From Chloroflexia bacterium (GTDB lineage Bacteria > Chloroflexota > Chloroflexia > Thermomicrobiales > JALYUS01), in contig JAICIL010000142.1 of the NCBI GenBank assembly GCA_025924435.1, forward strand, positions 1 to 10,884: 10,884 nucleotides of DNA, in the 5' to 3' direction. Both the position numbers and the translations under genes were made by a program. Numbering within the stretch: the first letter of the stretch is position 1; each line of letters starts with the position of its first letter. Shown here in pieces: positions 4,835-10,884 of this stretch. The notes under the pieces were generated by a model. It worked only from the letters and a program-made list of their open reading frames with translations. It was not told the origin of the DNA and searched no databases.

Positions 4835-6787
4835 CTACTTCTTGATCTGCCAGTAGGCGATGTTCCAGACGGACCAATCCCACGGCGTCGGGTTGGTGTT
4901 GATGAGGTCGGTGCGGTGGCCGTTGACGGAGGCGCGGTCCACGATCGGGATTTCGACGTGGTTGTTCATCAGGTAGTCGTTGCACTGAATCTGCAACCGC
5001 GCGCGCTTCTCCGGGTCGAGTTCCTTCTTCAACTGATCCACGAGTGCGTCGTACTTCGGGTCGCTGAAGCGGTCGTCGTTGGCACCGGACCAGTTGTTCG
5101 CCTTCTGGGCGATCTGCGACGTGGTGAATCCCTCGAAGAAGACTTGCGCGTCCGGCAGGAGCGGGCCGAGCGTCCACATCTGGAGGTCGCGCTCGAAACG
5201 CGCCCCGGCGTCCGGATCGGTCGGCGCGCCGAAGAAGACGCCCGAATCCACATTCTTGATGTCCATGCCGATACCCGCCTGCTGGAAAGCCTGCTTGATG
5301 ACCTGCTCCGTCTTCTTGCGGATCGGGTTGACGGTGGAGGTGAAGACGATCTTCATCGGCACGCCGTTCCTGGCGCGGATGCCGTCCGCGCCTTTCACCC
5401 AGCCCGCCTGATCGAGCAACTGGTTCGCCTTCGCCACATCGAAGCCGCACGTCGTGTTCTTCGCGCTCGTCTGCGGCGGCACGCTGGGGATGATGTTGCA
5501 GGTCGGCTTGCCCGCCGCACCGTAGAGATTCGTCGCGATGCTGTCGCGGTCCACGAGGTACGAGAGCGCCTCGCGCACCCTCGGATCGCTCAGGAAGGGA
5601 TGCGGGGCCTTGGCGGACGATTTCTCTCCATCCACCTCCTTGTTCGGGTCCGAGAAGTTAATCTGAATCTTCTCCACGCCGAAACCGAAGGTGACATCGA
5701 GCGTCTTTCCGGCGTCCGTCACCTGCTTGAGAACATCGGGCGCGACCTGCAGGTTCCATGCCCAGTCAATCTGCCCGGTCTGGACGGCCTTCGCCGCCGT
5801 TGCCGCGTCGCCGCCACCCTTCCAGTCAATCGCGTCGAAGAAGGGGGCGTTCGCCTCGCGATAGTTCTCGTTGATGACGTACTGAACATTGTCGCCGGAG
5901 GTGAAGGCCTTGACCTTGAACGGCCCGGTGCCGACGGGCGCGGTGTTGATCGGGCAACTTTTCGGGTCCGTGCATGTCGCGAGTTGCGCCTTCTGCAAGA
6001 GGGCGGTGATGCCGGAAAGGTACCACGTCGCGGTTGGCTGCTTGAAGTTGACGACAATCGTCGTTGCGTCCGGCGTGTCCACGCTCGCGATGGCGCTATA
6101 ATCCGCGACGGTTGACGTGCTGTTCTCCGGTTTGATCGCGTACTGCCACGTCGCCGCGAAGTCCGCCGCGGTGACGGGCGTGCCGTCCGACCACCTCAGG
6201 CCGTCGCGCAATTTCCACGTCACGCGCTTGCCGTCCGCCGCGAGTTCGCCGTTCGCGGCGGAGGGGATCTCCTGGGCGAGAATCGGCACGTCGGGCGTCG
6301 CCGCGCCGCCGGAGATGATCGCCAGCGGCTCCTCGACGACGCGCGCCGCCTCGGAGTTATTGCCGCCCTGCGAGAGGTGGATGTTGAGCAGCGTCGGCGC
6401 TTGCCACGAGAGCACCTTCAGCGTCCCGCCGCCGCCCCGCTTCGTCGGCGCCGTGCCGCGCGCCGCGACGACCGGCGCAGTCGCGGCGGCGGCCGTCCGG
6501 CTCACCGCCGCGCCCGCCGCACTCGGCGAACCCGCCGCCGTGCCGGGTGTGGAAGGTGGGGCGCCGATCGCCGGGGCCGAAGCGGCGCTCGTCGTGGGCA
6601 CGACGGCGGGCGAGATCGTCGGCGCGGGGGCCGTCGTTCCGGCGGCGGATGAGGCGACCGCGCCAATCGGCGCGGGTGTGTCTGTTGCCTTCGCGCCGCC
6701 ACACGCCGCGAGCAGGAGCGGCAGCGCGAGCGGCGCGACGATGCCCGCGCGGAACCATCTTCGGCCGTACCAATCGCGCCTTTGCAT
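4835..6787 (-). CDS. ABC transporter family 5 solute-binding lipoprotein
   Basis: A 650-aa peptide/nickel/opine-type (SBP family 5, OppA/DppA-like) receptor. The N-terminus has a basic stretch, a hydrophobic core and the lipobox LAAC with C29 as the lipidated residue. Residues 30-120 are a low-complexity Ala/Pro/Ser/Thr tether, and the binding domain follows. Its marks include WKLRDGLRWSDGTPVTAADFA (about 191-211), PVGTGPFKVK, HPFLSDPRVREALSYLVDRDSI and a C-terminal PTPWDWSVWNIAYW. Start 6787 is chosen because AGGAGGGG (6792-6799) sits 4 nt upstream; two in-frame ATGs further upstream are not needed. No permease or ATPase gene lies in the window, so it is an orphan receptor here. The substrate is probably an oligopeptide or similar small solute. 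A TATGAT (6844-6849, minus strand) could be its -10, without a clear -35. Confidence 0.92.
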   Translation of the reverse strand: MQRRDWYGRRWFRAGIVAPLALPLLLAACGGAKATDTPAPIGAVASSAAGTTAPAPTISPAVVPTTSAASAPAIGAPPSTPGTAAGSPSAAGAAVSRTAAAATAPVVAARGTAPTKRGGGGTLKVLSWQAPTLLNIHLSQGGNNSEAARVVEEPLAIISGGAATPDVPILAQEIPSAANGELAADGKRVTWKLRDGLRWSDGTPVTAADFAATWQYAIKPENSTSTVADYSAIASVDTPDATTIVVNFKQPTATWYLSGITALLQKAQLATCTDPKSCPINTAPVGTGPFKVKAFTSGDNVQYVINENYREANAPFFDAIDWKGGGDAATAAKAVQTGQIDWAWNLQVAPDVLKQVTDAGKTLDVTFGFGVEKIQINFSDPNKEVDGEKSSAKAPHPFLSDPRVREALSYLVDRDSIATNLYGAAGKPTCNIIPSVPPQTSAKNTTCGFDVAKANQLLDQAGWVKGADGIRARNGVPMKIVFTSTVNPIRKKTEQVIKQAFQQAGIGMDIKNVDSGVFFGAPTDPDAGARFERDLQMWTLGPLLPDAQVFFEGFTTSQIAQKANNWSGANDDRFSDPKYDALVDQLKKELDPEKRARLQIQCNDYLMNNHVEIPIVDRASVNGHRTDLINTNPTPWDWSVWNIAYWQIKK

Positions 6788-6952
6788 CGGACCCCTCCTG
6801 CTCATCTCCAGCGGGCTGCCAGGCCGGCGCGCACGCCGAGGCAATCATAGCCACAAATGCGCGTGCCCGCATCCGCACTCCGCGAGGCGTGCCCGCCCGA
6901 TTCATTGTGCAAGTGACACCGCTTCGCCATCGCCTGGCGACGAGTTCCGGTG

Positions 6953-6961
6953 TGTTATCAT
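6953..6961 (+). promoter_or_regulatory. Extended -10 promoter candidate for the ferredoxin
   Basis: TGT-TATCAT matches the extended -10 pattern TGn-TATAAT with one mismatch in the hexamer. No good -35 lies upstream, which extended -10 promoters can tolerate. The predicted start near 6968 falls inside the dyad at 6958-6979 and leaves a leader of about 85 nt. Confidence 0.35.
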
Positions 6962-6979
6962 TGCTATAGCGTGCAATGA
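6958..6979. promoter_or_regulatory. Operator-like dyad TCATTGC-N8-GCAATGA
   Basis: Two perfect 7-bp inverted half-sites are separated by 8 nt (TATAGCGT), giving a 22-bp site typical in size for a dimeric repressor or activator. It overlaps the predicted -10 and transcription start of the ferredoxin. A related half-site arrangement, TCATTG followed by GCAAGTGAC, occurs at 6902-6917. Confidence 0.4.
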
Positions 6980-7052
6980 CGGACGCCGCAGCGGCCGCTG
7001 CCCATCACACAGTGGCGTGGAGCGTGGAGCGAGGTAGGAGGAGAGCGACGGA

Positions 7053-7394
7053 ATGCCAGTGATTCGGTTCAAGCGGGAACATCTCTCCGTTGACGTGCCC
7101 GACGGCGCAAATCTCCGTCAGGTGGCGCTCGACAATGGGATCGAGGTCTATCAGGGCATGGACAAAGTGGCGAACTGCCGGGGGCGGGGCCTTTGCGGCA
7201 CCTGCCGGATGGAAGTATCGCCGGAGCGCGCAGCCTCGCCGCGCACGAAGGCGGAACTCCGGCAGATCAAGTTCGGCGCGGATCGCCTCTCCTGTCAGAC
7301 GCAGATCCACGGCGATTGCACCGTGACGACGAAGATCCAGCCGCCGCAGCACGACCGCGTCATCCGGCGCACACGCGTTGTCACGCACGGCTAA
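7053..7394 (+). CDS. [2Fe-2S] ferredoxin
   Basis: A 113-aa soluble electron carrier of the beta-grasp ferredoxin fold. Cluster ligands are C42, C48, C51 and C81, in NCRGRGLCGTC and RLSCQTQ. The pattern is C-x5-C-x2-C-x29-C, closer to the adrenodoxin/bacterial type (x5) than to plant-type ferredoxins (x4). The N-terminal VIRFKREHLSVDVPDGANLRQVALDNGIEV is the usual first beta-hairpin and helix. ATG 7053 has TAGGAGGAG (7035-7043) 9 nt upstream. It is divergent from the solute-binding protein gene and overlaps a possible small gene. Its redox partner is not in the window unless it serves the Rieske/amidohydrolase route, which is speculative. Confidence 0.92.
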   Translation: MPVIRFKREHLSVDVPDGANLRQVALDNGIEVYQGMDKVANCRGRGLCGTCRMEVSPERAASPRTKAELRQIKFGADRLSCQTQIHGDCTVTTKIQPPQHDRVIRRTRVVTHG

Positions 7395-7599
7395 CGCGCC
7401 CTCGCTCCGCCGCCGCGCGCTGCGCCGGCCGCTCCGGGCCGCGCGGGGAGTGTTCGACCGCCTTCCCGCTCCCACCCGGACGCATGCCCGCGCGGCCGTC
7501 ACGGAAGGCATCGCCGCGCTCCGCTCCCTCGCCGATGGCGCGACCGACGCCACCGAGCGCGCGATTGACCGGATCGGGACGCTGATCAGTAGCCGGTAG
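7378..7599 (+). CDS. Possible small protein downstream of the ferredoxin
   Basis: An open frame of 73 residues starting with TTG 7378 overlaps the end of the ferredoxin gene by 17 nt. The first half is Arg-rich (RRRALRRPLRAARGVFDRL). The second half reads AAVTEGIAALRSLADGATDA followed by TERAIDRIGTLISS, a plausible amphipathic helix. No domain is recognised and no ribosome binding site stands out; GTG 7450 is an alternative start (49 residues). Its stop codon lies within the left arm of the hairpin at 7588-7636. A minus-strand frame covers the same bases, so coding status is uncertain. If real, it would be co-translated with the ferredoxin. Confidence 0.4.
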   Translation: MSRTANAPSLRRRALRRPLRAARGVFDRLPAPTRTHARAAVTEGIAALRSLADGATDATERAIDRIGTLISSR

Positions 7600-7636
7600 C
7601 ATCTACCCCTTTTCTGACTACCGGCTACCGGCTACT
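7588..7636 (+). terminator. Hairpin with tandem 9-nt repeat, candidate terminator
   Basis: AGTAGCCGGTAG (7588-7599) pairs perfectly over 12 bp with CTACCGGCTACT (7625-7636). A second, shorter partner CTACCGGCT at 7618-7626 exists because CTACCGG is repeated in tandem at a 9-nt step. The loop includes CCCCTTTTCTG. It follows the ferredoxin and the possible small gene and is the best candidate end for that transcript. The lack of a T-run after the stem makes intrinsic termination uncertain. Confidence 0.45.
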
Positions 7637-7703
7637 CCCCGCACATTGCATAGTTTTCGCATACCCTCTTTCCCGGCAGGATCCGGCGTCCACGAGTGCA
7701 GTG

Positions 7704-7729
7704 GCGGCAAGGGGAAATGCCCCTGCCGC
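7704..7729. repeat. Bulged stem-loop, 10 bp
   Basis: GCGGCA (7704-7709) and GGGG (7711-7714) pair with CCCC (7720-7723) and TGCCGC (7724-7729). There is one bulged A at 7710 and a 5-nt loop AAATG. It lies between the ferredoxin unit and the LysM promoter. C-runs rather than T-runs follow, so it is at best a weak terminator. Confidence 0.45.
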
Positions 7730-7786
7730 GACCCCCCGGTCCGCGCCAACTACGCCAACGCATCGGCCCGCCATCCCGGTAGGCGA

Positions 7787-7815
7787 TTGACAGGCGGGTG
7801 TCGAGTCGCTAGGAT
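7787..7815 (+). promoter_or_regulatory. Near-consensus sigma70 promoter for the LysM genes
   Basis: TTGACA (7787-7792) is a perfect -35. After exactly 17 nt comes TAGGAT (7810-7815), with four of six -10 matches. Transcription would begin near 7822, giving a leader of about 138 nt before the GTG at 7960. This is the best promoter match noticed in the window and implies housekeeping expression of the cell-wall genes. Confidence 0.65.
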
Positions 7816-7821
7816 ACGTGA

Positions 7822-7959
7822 CATAAGTGTGAGGCTCGGGGGAGCAGGAAGCCCCAGCGGCGGGCACGGACGGTTCCACACAGCACGTCCGGTGCCCGCC
7901 GAAGTCGCGTCCGGTTTGGGAAGACGGGAGCGCACGGGGACGGGGGAGGAATCGAGCAC
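7822..7959 (+). promoter_or_regulatory. Structured 5' leader of the first LysM gene
   Basis: The predicted untranslated leader contains a strong hairpin at 7859-7900. GGCGGGCAC (7859-7867) pairs with GTGCCCGCC (7892-7900), and GGACG (7868-7872) pairs with CGTCC (7886-7890), leaving one bulged G and a 13-nt loop. A purine-rich segment follows, with GGGGGAGG as the likely ribosome binding site. No known riboswitch consensus was recognised, including the c-di-AMP (ydaO) class often found before wall hydrolase genes. Confidence 0.4.
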
Positions 7960-9585
7960 GTGAGGGAAGGCAAACTTCCGACGCGCGTGGGACGCGCTCG
8001 CCAACGCTATCTGCACGCGGATGCACCGCCCGGCGCACTTTCCGCGGCTCGCGGGTTTTCCTTCCTTTCCCCGTACATGACCCGGCTCATCCCGCCCATT
8101 TTTCTCATCACCGTCACGGCGGTCGTCCTGCTCGGCGGCGGCTTCTGGTCCGCCCCGCCGCTCCTTGATCCCGTCACCGGCCTCCCGGCACAAACGGCCA
8201 TCGCGCAAGGCAATAGCACCCTCCCGGACGGCACGGTTGTCACCGATGCCACCACCGACGATGTGAGCGTCACCGTCGCGGTGCCGGGCGGCAGCACAAC
8301 GACCGCACTGCGCGGTGCGGCGAACGATTCGACCTTCACGGGCTATCTCTCGCGCCCCGGCACGATCATCACGACGATCCCGCAGCGCGTCGGCATCGTC
8401 CCCGCGCGGCATGGCGACACGCTGGAAACGATCGCCGACCGGATGAACTCGACCTCCGCCGCCCTGATGTGGGCGAACGGCATCACCGATCCGACGCGCA
8501 TCCTCCCGGCCGGGCAGACGATCCGCGTCCCCCCCTCCGGCACGATGCTCCATCGCGTCAAGGAGACGGATACGCTGGACAGCATCGCCCGCGCCTATCA
8601 GGTGAAGGTGCAGGAGATCACCGCGTATCCCGGCAACAACGTCCTCGAATCGTCCGACCTCGTGCCGGGCAACTTCCTCATCATCCCGACGACCAACCTG
8701 CCCACGCGGGATCATACCGTCTTTTATCAGGTACAGGAGGGGGATTCGCTCGCCCGCATCTCGGCGATCTACGGCCTCACCAACCCGTTGACGCTTAAGT
8801 GGGCGAACAATCTCGGCAGCCTGCTCATCTTCCCCGGCCAGATCATCGCCATCCCGCCGACGGACGGCATCATCCATGTCGTCGAGCCGGAGGATATGCA
8901 GCGGAACATTGACGACGCGGTGACGCAGATCGCCAAGAATTTCGCCTGCGCCGCCATCCCCTGCAAGGACCCGCCTGCCGACCTGCGCGTCAACGACATC
9001 GCGAGCCGGATCTTCGCCTTCGGCGGCAACCACCTGACCCACGGCGGCAAACTCGTGCCCGGCCAGGAGATCATGATTCCCGGCGGCATCCCGTATGTCG
9101 AGCCGCCCCCGGTCGTCATCCCCATTAACGTGACGCTCGACAACCCCGATGTCGGCACCGCCTCCGCCGCGACCGTGCGGACGACGCCGTCGAGTAGCGG
9201 CGGCGGAGCGACCACCGCCCGGATCGCGGGCGGCGGGAGCGCCGCGATTGTGAACGTGGCGCAGCGCTACCTCGGTGCGTACCGCCAACCGAACGGCCTG
9301 CCGTGGGCCTTCTGGTGCGAGAAGTTCGTCGGCGATGTCGCCGACAATGCCGGCATCGGGCACTACCGCTTCGCCACCGCGCTGGCGGACGCCTATGCGG
9401 GGCCGCTCAATCGCGGCACCGCGCCGGCGGGCAGCCTCGTCTTCTTCGACGCGTCGTGGAGTTACGCGGGCCATGTGGGGATCGCGATGGGCGACGGCAC
9501 GATGATTTCCGCGCTCTCGAATGGCGTCGTCCGGACGGCGTATGCCGGATCGAGCGGCTACATGGGCTGGCGGCCATTCCCGTAG
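7960..9585 (+). CDS. Membrane-anchored LysM protein with C-terminal NlpC/P60- or CHAP-like peptidase
   Basis: A 541-aa wall-binding enzyme. A 40-residue basic N-terminus precedes a transmembrane anchor (about 43-63), with the rest outside. LysM repeats lie at about 145-191, 195-243 and 251-300. A fourth LysM-like unit at 304-375 is interrupted by an insertion with C330 and C335 (CAAIPC). After a Ser/Gly linker (410-427), residues 428-541 form a papain-like peptidase domain. Candidate catalytic C453 is in FWCEKFVGDV and H505 in YAGHVGIAMGDG, as in NlpC/P60 and CHAP enzymes that cut peptidoglycan stem peptides. GTG 7960 is chosen because GGGGGAGG precedes it and the N-terminus aligns with the next gene's (a shared RYL followed by the anchor and GFW). 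ATG 8077 lacks a ribosome binding site. Confidence 0.88.
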   Translation: MREGKLPTRVGRARQRYLHADAPPGALSAARGFSFLSPYMTRLIPPIFLITVTAVVLLGGGFWSAPPLLDPVTGLPAQTAIAQGNSTLPDGTVVTDATTDDVSVTVAVPGGSTTTALRGAANDSTFTGYLSRPGTIITTIPQRVGIVPARHGDTLETIADRMNSTSAALMWANGITDPTRILPAGQTIRVPPSGTMLHRVKETDTLDSIARAYQVKVQEITAYPGNNVLESSDLVPGNFLIIPTTNLPTRDHTVFYQVQEGDSLARISAIYGLTNPLTLKWANNLGSLLIFPGQIIAIPPTDGIIHVVEPEDMQRNIDDAVTQIAKNFACAAIPCKDPPADLRVNDIASRIFAFGGNHLTHGGKLVPGQEIMIPGGIPYVEPPPVVIPINVTLDNPDVGTASAATVRTTPSSSGGGATTARIAGGGSAAIVNVAQRYLGAYRQPNGLPWAFWCEKFVGDVADNAGIGHYRFATALADAYAGPLNRGTAPAGSLVFFDASWSYAGHVGIAMGDGTMISALSNGVVRTAYAGSSGYMGWRPFP

Positions 9586-9588
9586 ATC

Positions 9589-9633
9589 GTTCGGGGTTCG
9601 GAGAGTCCGGCCCCCGAACCCCGAACCCCGAAC
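9589..9633 (+). terminator. Hairpin with duplicated right arm between the LysM genes
   Basis: GTTCGGGGTTCGG (9589-9601) pairs perfectly over 13 bp with CCGAACCCCGAAC at 9614-9626. An overlapping second copy at 9621-9633 gives an alternative register. The unit is a 7-nt tandem CCGAACC. It may end the first LysM transcript or tune expression of the second; no T-run follows, so read-through is likely. Confidence 0.45.
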
Positions 9634-9655
9634 TCAGAAAGGACTTCCTGGCACC

Positions 9656-10884
9656 GTGGAACGACCGACGCCGAGCATCGCGAAAGCGCACAGCCGCTAC
9701 CTCCGCGCCGCAACGCCATCGCCCGCGGCGTCGGGCGGCGCGCTGGCGGGCGGGATGGCGTTCGTGCGGCTGCTGCCCGCGCTCGTCGTCTTCGGCATCA
9801 TCGGCGTCGTCCTGATCGGGCGGGGGTTCTGGGGCGCGGATCAGCGGGTCTCTGAACCGAGTGGCGCGACGGAGACGATTGATGTCTCGGCAACCAGCCA
9901 GCCTTCGGACAGCATCGCGGTTCCGGTCACCGTCCCCGGCGGGCAGACGGTCATCAACGCCCCCACGATCCCCACCGATCTGACGACGGCGAACTATCTC
10001 GCCCGCCCCGCGACCGCCCTGACCGTCAAGCCGCAGCGGATTGATGTCGTGCGCGCGCTCCGGGATCAGACGCTGGACGACATCGCCCAACAGAAGGGGA
10101 TCAGCGACACCGCCCTGATGTGGGCAAATAACATCAGTGATCCCGCGACGACGCTGCCGGTCGGCATCGCGATCAAGGTGCCGCCGAAGGGGACGATGCT
10201 CCACCGCGTCAAAGAGTCCGACACGCTCGAGGGCATCGCCCGCGCCTATCAGGTGAAGCCGGAGCAGATCACCAATTATCCCGGCAACAACGTCCAGGCG
10301 ACGAGCGACCTCGTCGCCGGGTCATACCTGCTCATCCCGACCGAGAACCTCCCCGCGCGGGATCGCACGATCTTCTATGCGGTCCGGCAGGGCGATTCCC
10401 TCTGGAAGATCGCGCAGTTGTATGGCCTGACCAAGCCGACGACCGTCGTCTGGGCGAACAGCCTGCCCGATAATTGGGTGCTCAAACCGGGGCAGGTGAT
10501 CGCCATCCCGCCGACGGACGGTGTCATCCACGTCGCCGAAGACGTGGACACGCAGCGGAATGTGGACGACGCGATCACGCAGGTCGCCAAGAACTTCGCC
10601 TGCACGGCCATCCCCTGCAAAGACCCGCCGACCGATCTGCGCGTTAGCCAACTGCGGGATGCCATCTTTGGCTTTGGCCCGAACGGCCTGACACACGGCG
10701 GGCGGCTCGTGAAGGGTCAGGAGATCGTCATCCCCGGCGGCATCCCGTACGTCGAGCCGCCGCCGGTCGTCATCCCGCAGAATGTCCAGATTGATAATCC
10801 GGAGACGAACCCGCCCGCCGCCGCTCCCGCCCCCGCACCGCAACCGGCGCCCGCACCCGCCCGCGCGGCGGCGCCTGCTCCCGC
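9656..10884 (+). CDS. Tandem LysM paralog, 3' end beyond window
   Basis: The gene is open to the window edge (409 complete codons) and closely related to the preceding one. The N-terminus MERPTPSIAKAHSRYLRAA leads to a transmembrane anchor (about 37-59). LysM units follow at about 129-178, 180-230 and 237-288. A fourth, interrupted LysM-like unit contains C316 and C321 (CTAIPC), in the same place as in paralog 1. It then runs through IPGGIPYVEPPPVVIP into a Pro/Ala-rich linker where the window ends. Any C-terminal catalytic domain is out of view. GTG 9656 is the likely start, with AAAGGA (9638-9643) rather far upstream at 12 nt; ATG 9755 would remove the conserved N-terminus. It is probably an exported, membrane-tethered peptidoglycan-binding protein. 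Confidence 0.88.
   Translation, partial: MERPTPSIAKAHSRYLRAATPSPAASGGALAGGMAFVRLLPALVVFGIIGVVLIGRGFWGADQRVSEPSGATETIDVSATSQPSDSIAVPVTVPGGQTVINAPTIPTDLTTANYLARPATALTVKPQRIDVVRALRDQTLDDIAQQKGISDTALMWANNISDPATTLPVGIAIKVPPKGTMLHRVKESDTLEGIARAYQVKPEQITNYPGNNVQATSDLVAGSYLLIPTENLPARDRTIFYAVRQGDSLWKIAQLYGLTKPTTVVWANSLPDNWVLKPGQVIAIPPTDGVIHVAEDVDTQRNVDDAITQVAKNFACTAIPCKDPPTDLRVSQLRDAIFGFGPNGLTHGGRLVKGQEIVIPGGIPYVEPPPVVIPQNVQIDNPETNPPAAAPAPAPQPAPAPARAAAPAP
10812..10884 (+). repeat. Pro/Ala low-complexity coding repeat
   Basis: CCCGC/CCGCC-type repeats encode alternating Pro and Ala at the end of the visible part of the second LysM gene. This is a flexible extracellular linker and a likely site of slippage or assembly error. 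Confidence 0.6.

Larger units (their letters stand above)
6788..7052. other. Divergent control region between the SBP and ferredoxin genes
   Basis: The 265-nt divergent spacer contains the SBP ribosome binding site (minus strand, 6792-6799), a 6-bp inverted repeat TCGCCA-tcgcc-TGGCGA (6924-6940), an extended -10-like element (6953-6961), a 22-bp operator-like dyad (6958-6979) and the ferredoxin ribosome binding site TAGGAGGAG (7035-7043). GTGCAA-type motifs recur at 6907-6917 and 6971-6980. Shared regulation of the two flanking genes is possible but not shown. Confidence 0.5.
7600..7959. other. 360-nt non-coding stretch with hairpins and promoter
   Basis: No convincing gene lies here. A short plus-strand frame (7646-7963) and the minus-strand frames crossing it look non-coding. 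The stretch holds the right arm of the 7588-7636 hairpin, a bulged hairpin at 7704-7729 (GCGGCA-a-GGGG with CCCC-TGCCGC), a near-consensus promoter at 7787-7815, and the start of a GC-rich structured leader that runs into the first LysM gene. Confidence 0.65.

Noticed and set aside
4916..6115. 399-residue plus-strand open frame
   Set aside because: It is antisense to the solute-binding protein, with no recognisable motif and repetitive Arg/Leu/Val composition.
7704..7729. Intrinsic terminator
   Set aside because: The stem is good but is followed by C-rich sequence instead of a T-run; it is kept only as a stem-loop.
7822..7959. c-di-AMP (ydaO) riboswitch
   Set aside because: There is a GACGGGGGA-like segment, but the other conserved ydaO segments could not be found in order.
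7646..7963. 105-residue plus-strand frame before the LysM gene
   Set aside because: It spans a strong promoter and a hairpin leader, has no ribosome binding site, and resembles no known protein.
7750..9474. 574-residue minus-strand open frame
   Set aside because: It is antisense to the first LysM gene and runs through its promoter and leader; the Arg/Asp/Gly-rich composition is a GC artefact.

Overview
The window is a high-GC (visibly about two-thirds G+C) bacterial chromosome segment. The gene content suggests a member of the Chloroflexota, perhaps a Thermomicrobia/Sphaerobacter-like lineage. The pointers are an ECF sigma factor paired with a DUF4367-like membrane anti-sigma candidate, LysM cell-wall proteins, COG2159-type amidohydrolases with an IDCDxH start motif, an Ala/Pro/Ser/Thr-rich lipoprotein linker, and many intergenic palindromic repeats. 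The assignment is inferred from protein style; there is no rRNA or other phylogenetic marker here.

Layout. Positions 1-217 hold two CCCCTCTCC-type hairpins and a plausible sigma70 promoter. Next comes a forward cluster of two paralogous amidohydrolase-fold proteins (218-1282 and 1448-2539) and a small Rieske [2Fe-2S] protein (2688-3137). Each of the two gaps inside this cluster is filled by a long palindrome whose arms are built on a 9-nt period. A third, nested palindrome lies after the Rieske gene (3154-3221). An ECF sigma gene (start about 3305) overlaps its membrane-anchored partner (3906-4811) by 8 nt. Converging on that pair, on the minus strand, is a family 5 solute-binding lipoprotein (4835-6787) with no visible permease genes. 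A divergent control region with an operator-like dyad separates it from a short [2Fe-2S] ferredoxin (7053-7394), which is followed by a possible 73-aa protein (7378-7599).

From 7600 to 7959 there is no convincing gene. This stretch carries hairpins and a near-consensus promoter (TTGACA-N17-TAGGAT) that would start a structured leader of about 138 nt. The leader precedes two tandem paralogous membrane-anchored LysM proteins. The first (7960-9585) ends in an NlpC/P60- or CHAP-like cysteine peptidase domain. The second (9656 to beyond the window end) is cut off in a Pro/Ala-rich linker.

Functional reading. The first block looks like a catabolic unit: two metal-dependent hydrolases or decarboxylases of unknown substrate plus an electron-transfer or oxygenase-associated Rieske protein. 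The middle is an envelope-sensing sigma/anti-sigma pair and an oligopeptide-type uptake receptor. The right end is a cell-wall remodelling locus. No defence, mobile-element or CRISPR system was seen. The most unusual items are the periodic palindromes between operon genes, the long-loop Rieske domain, the conserved Cys-pair insertion in the LysM paralogs, and the structured leader.
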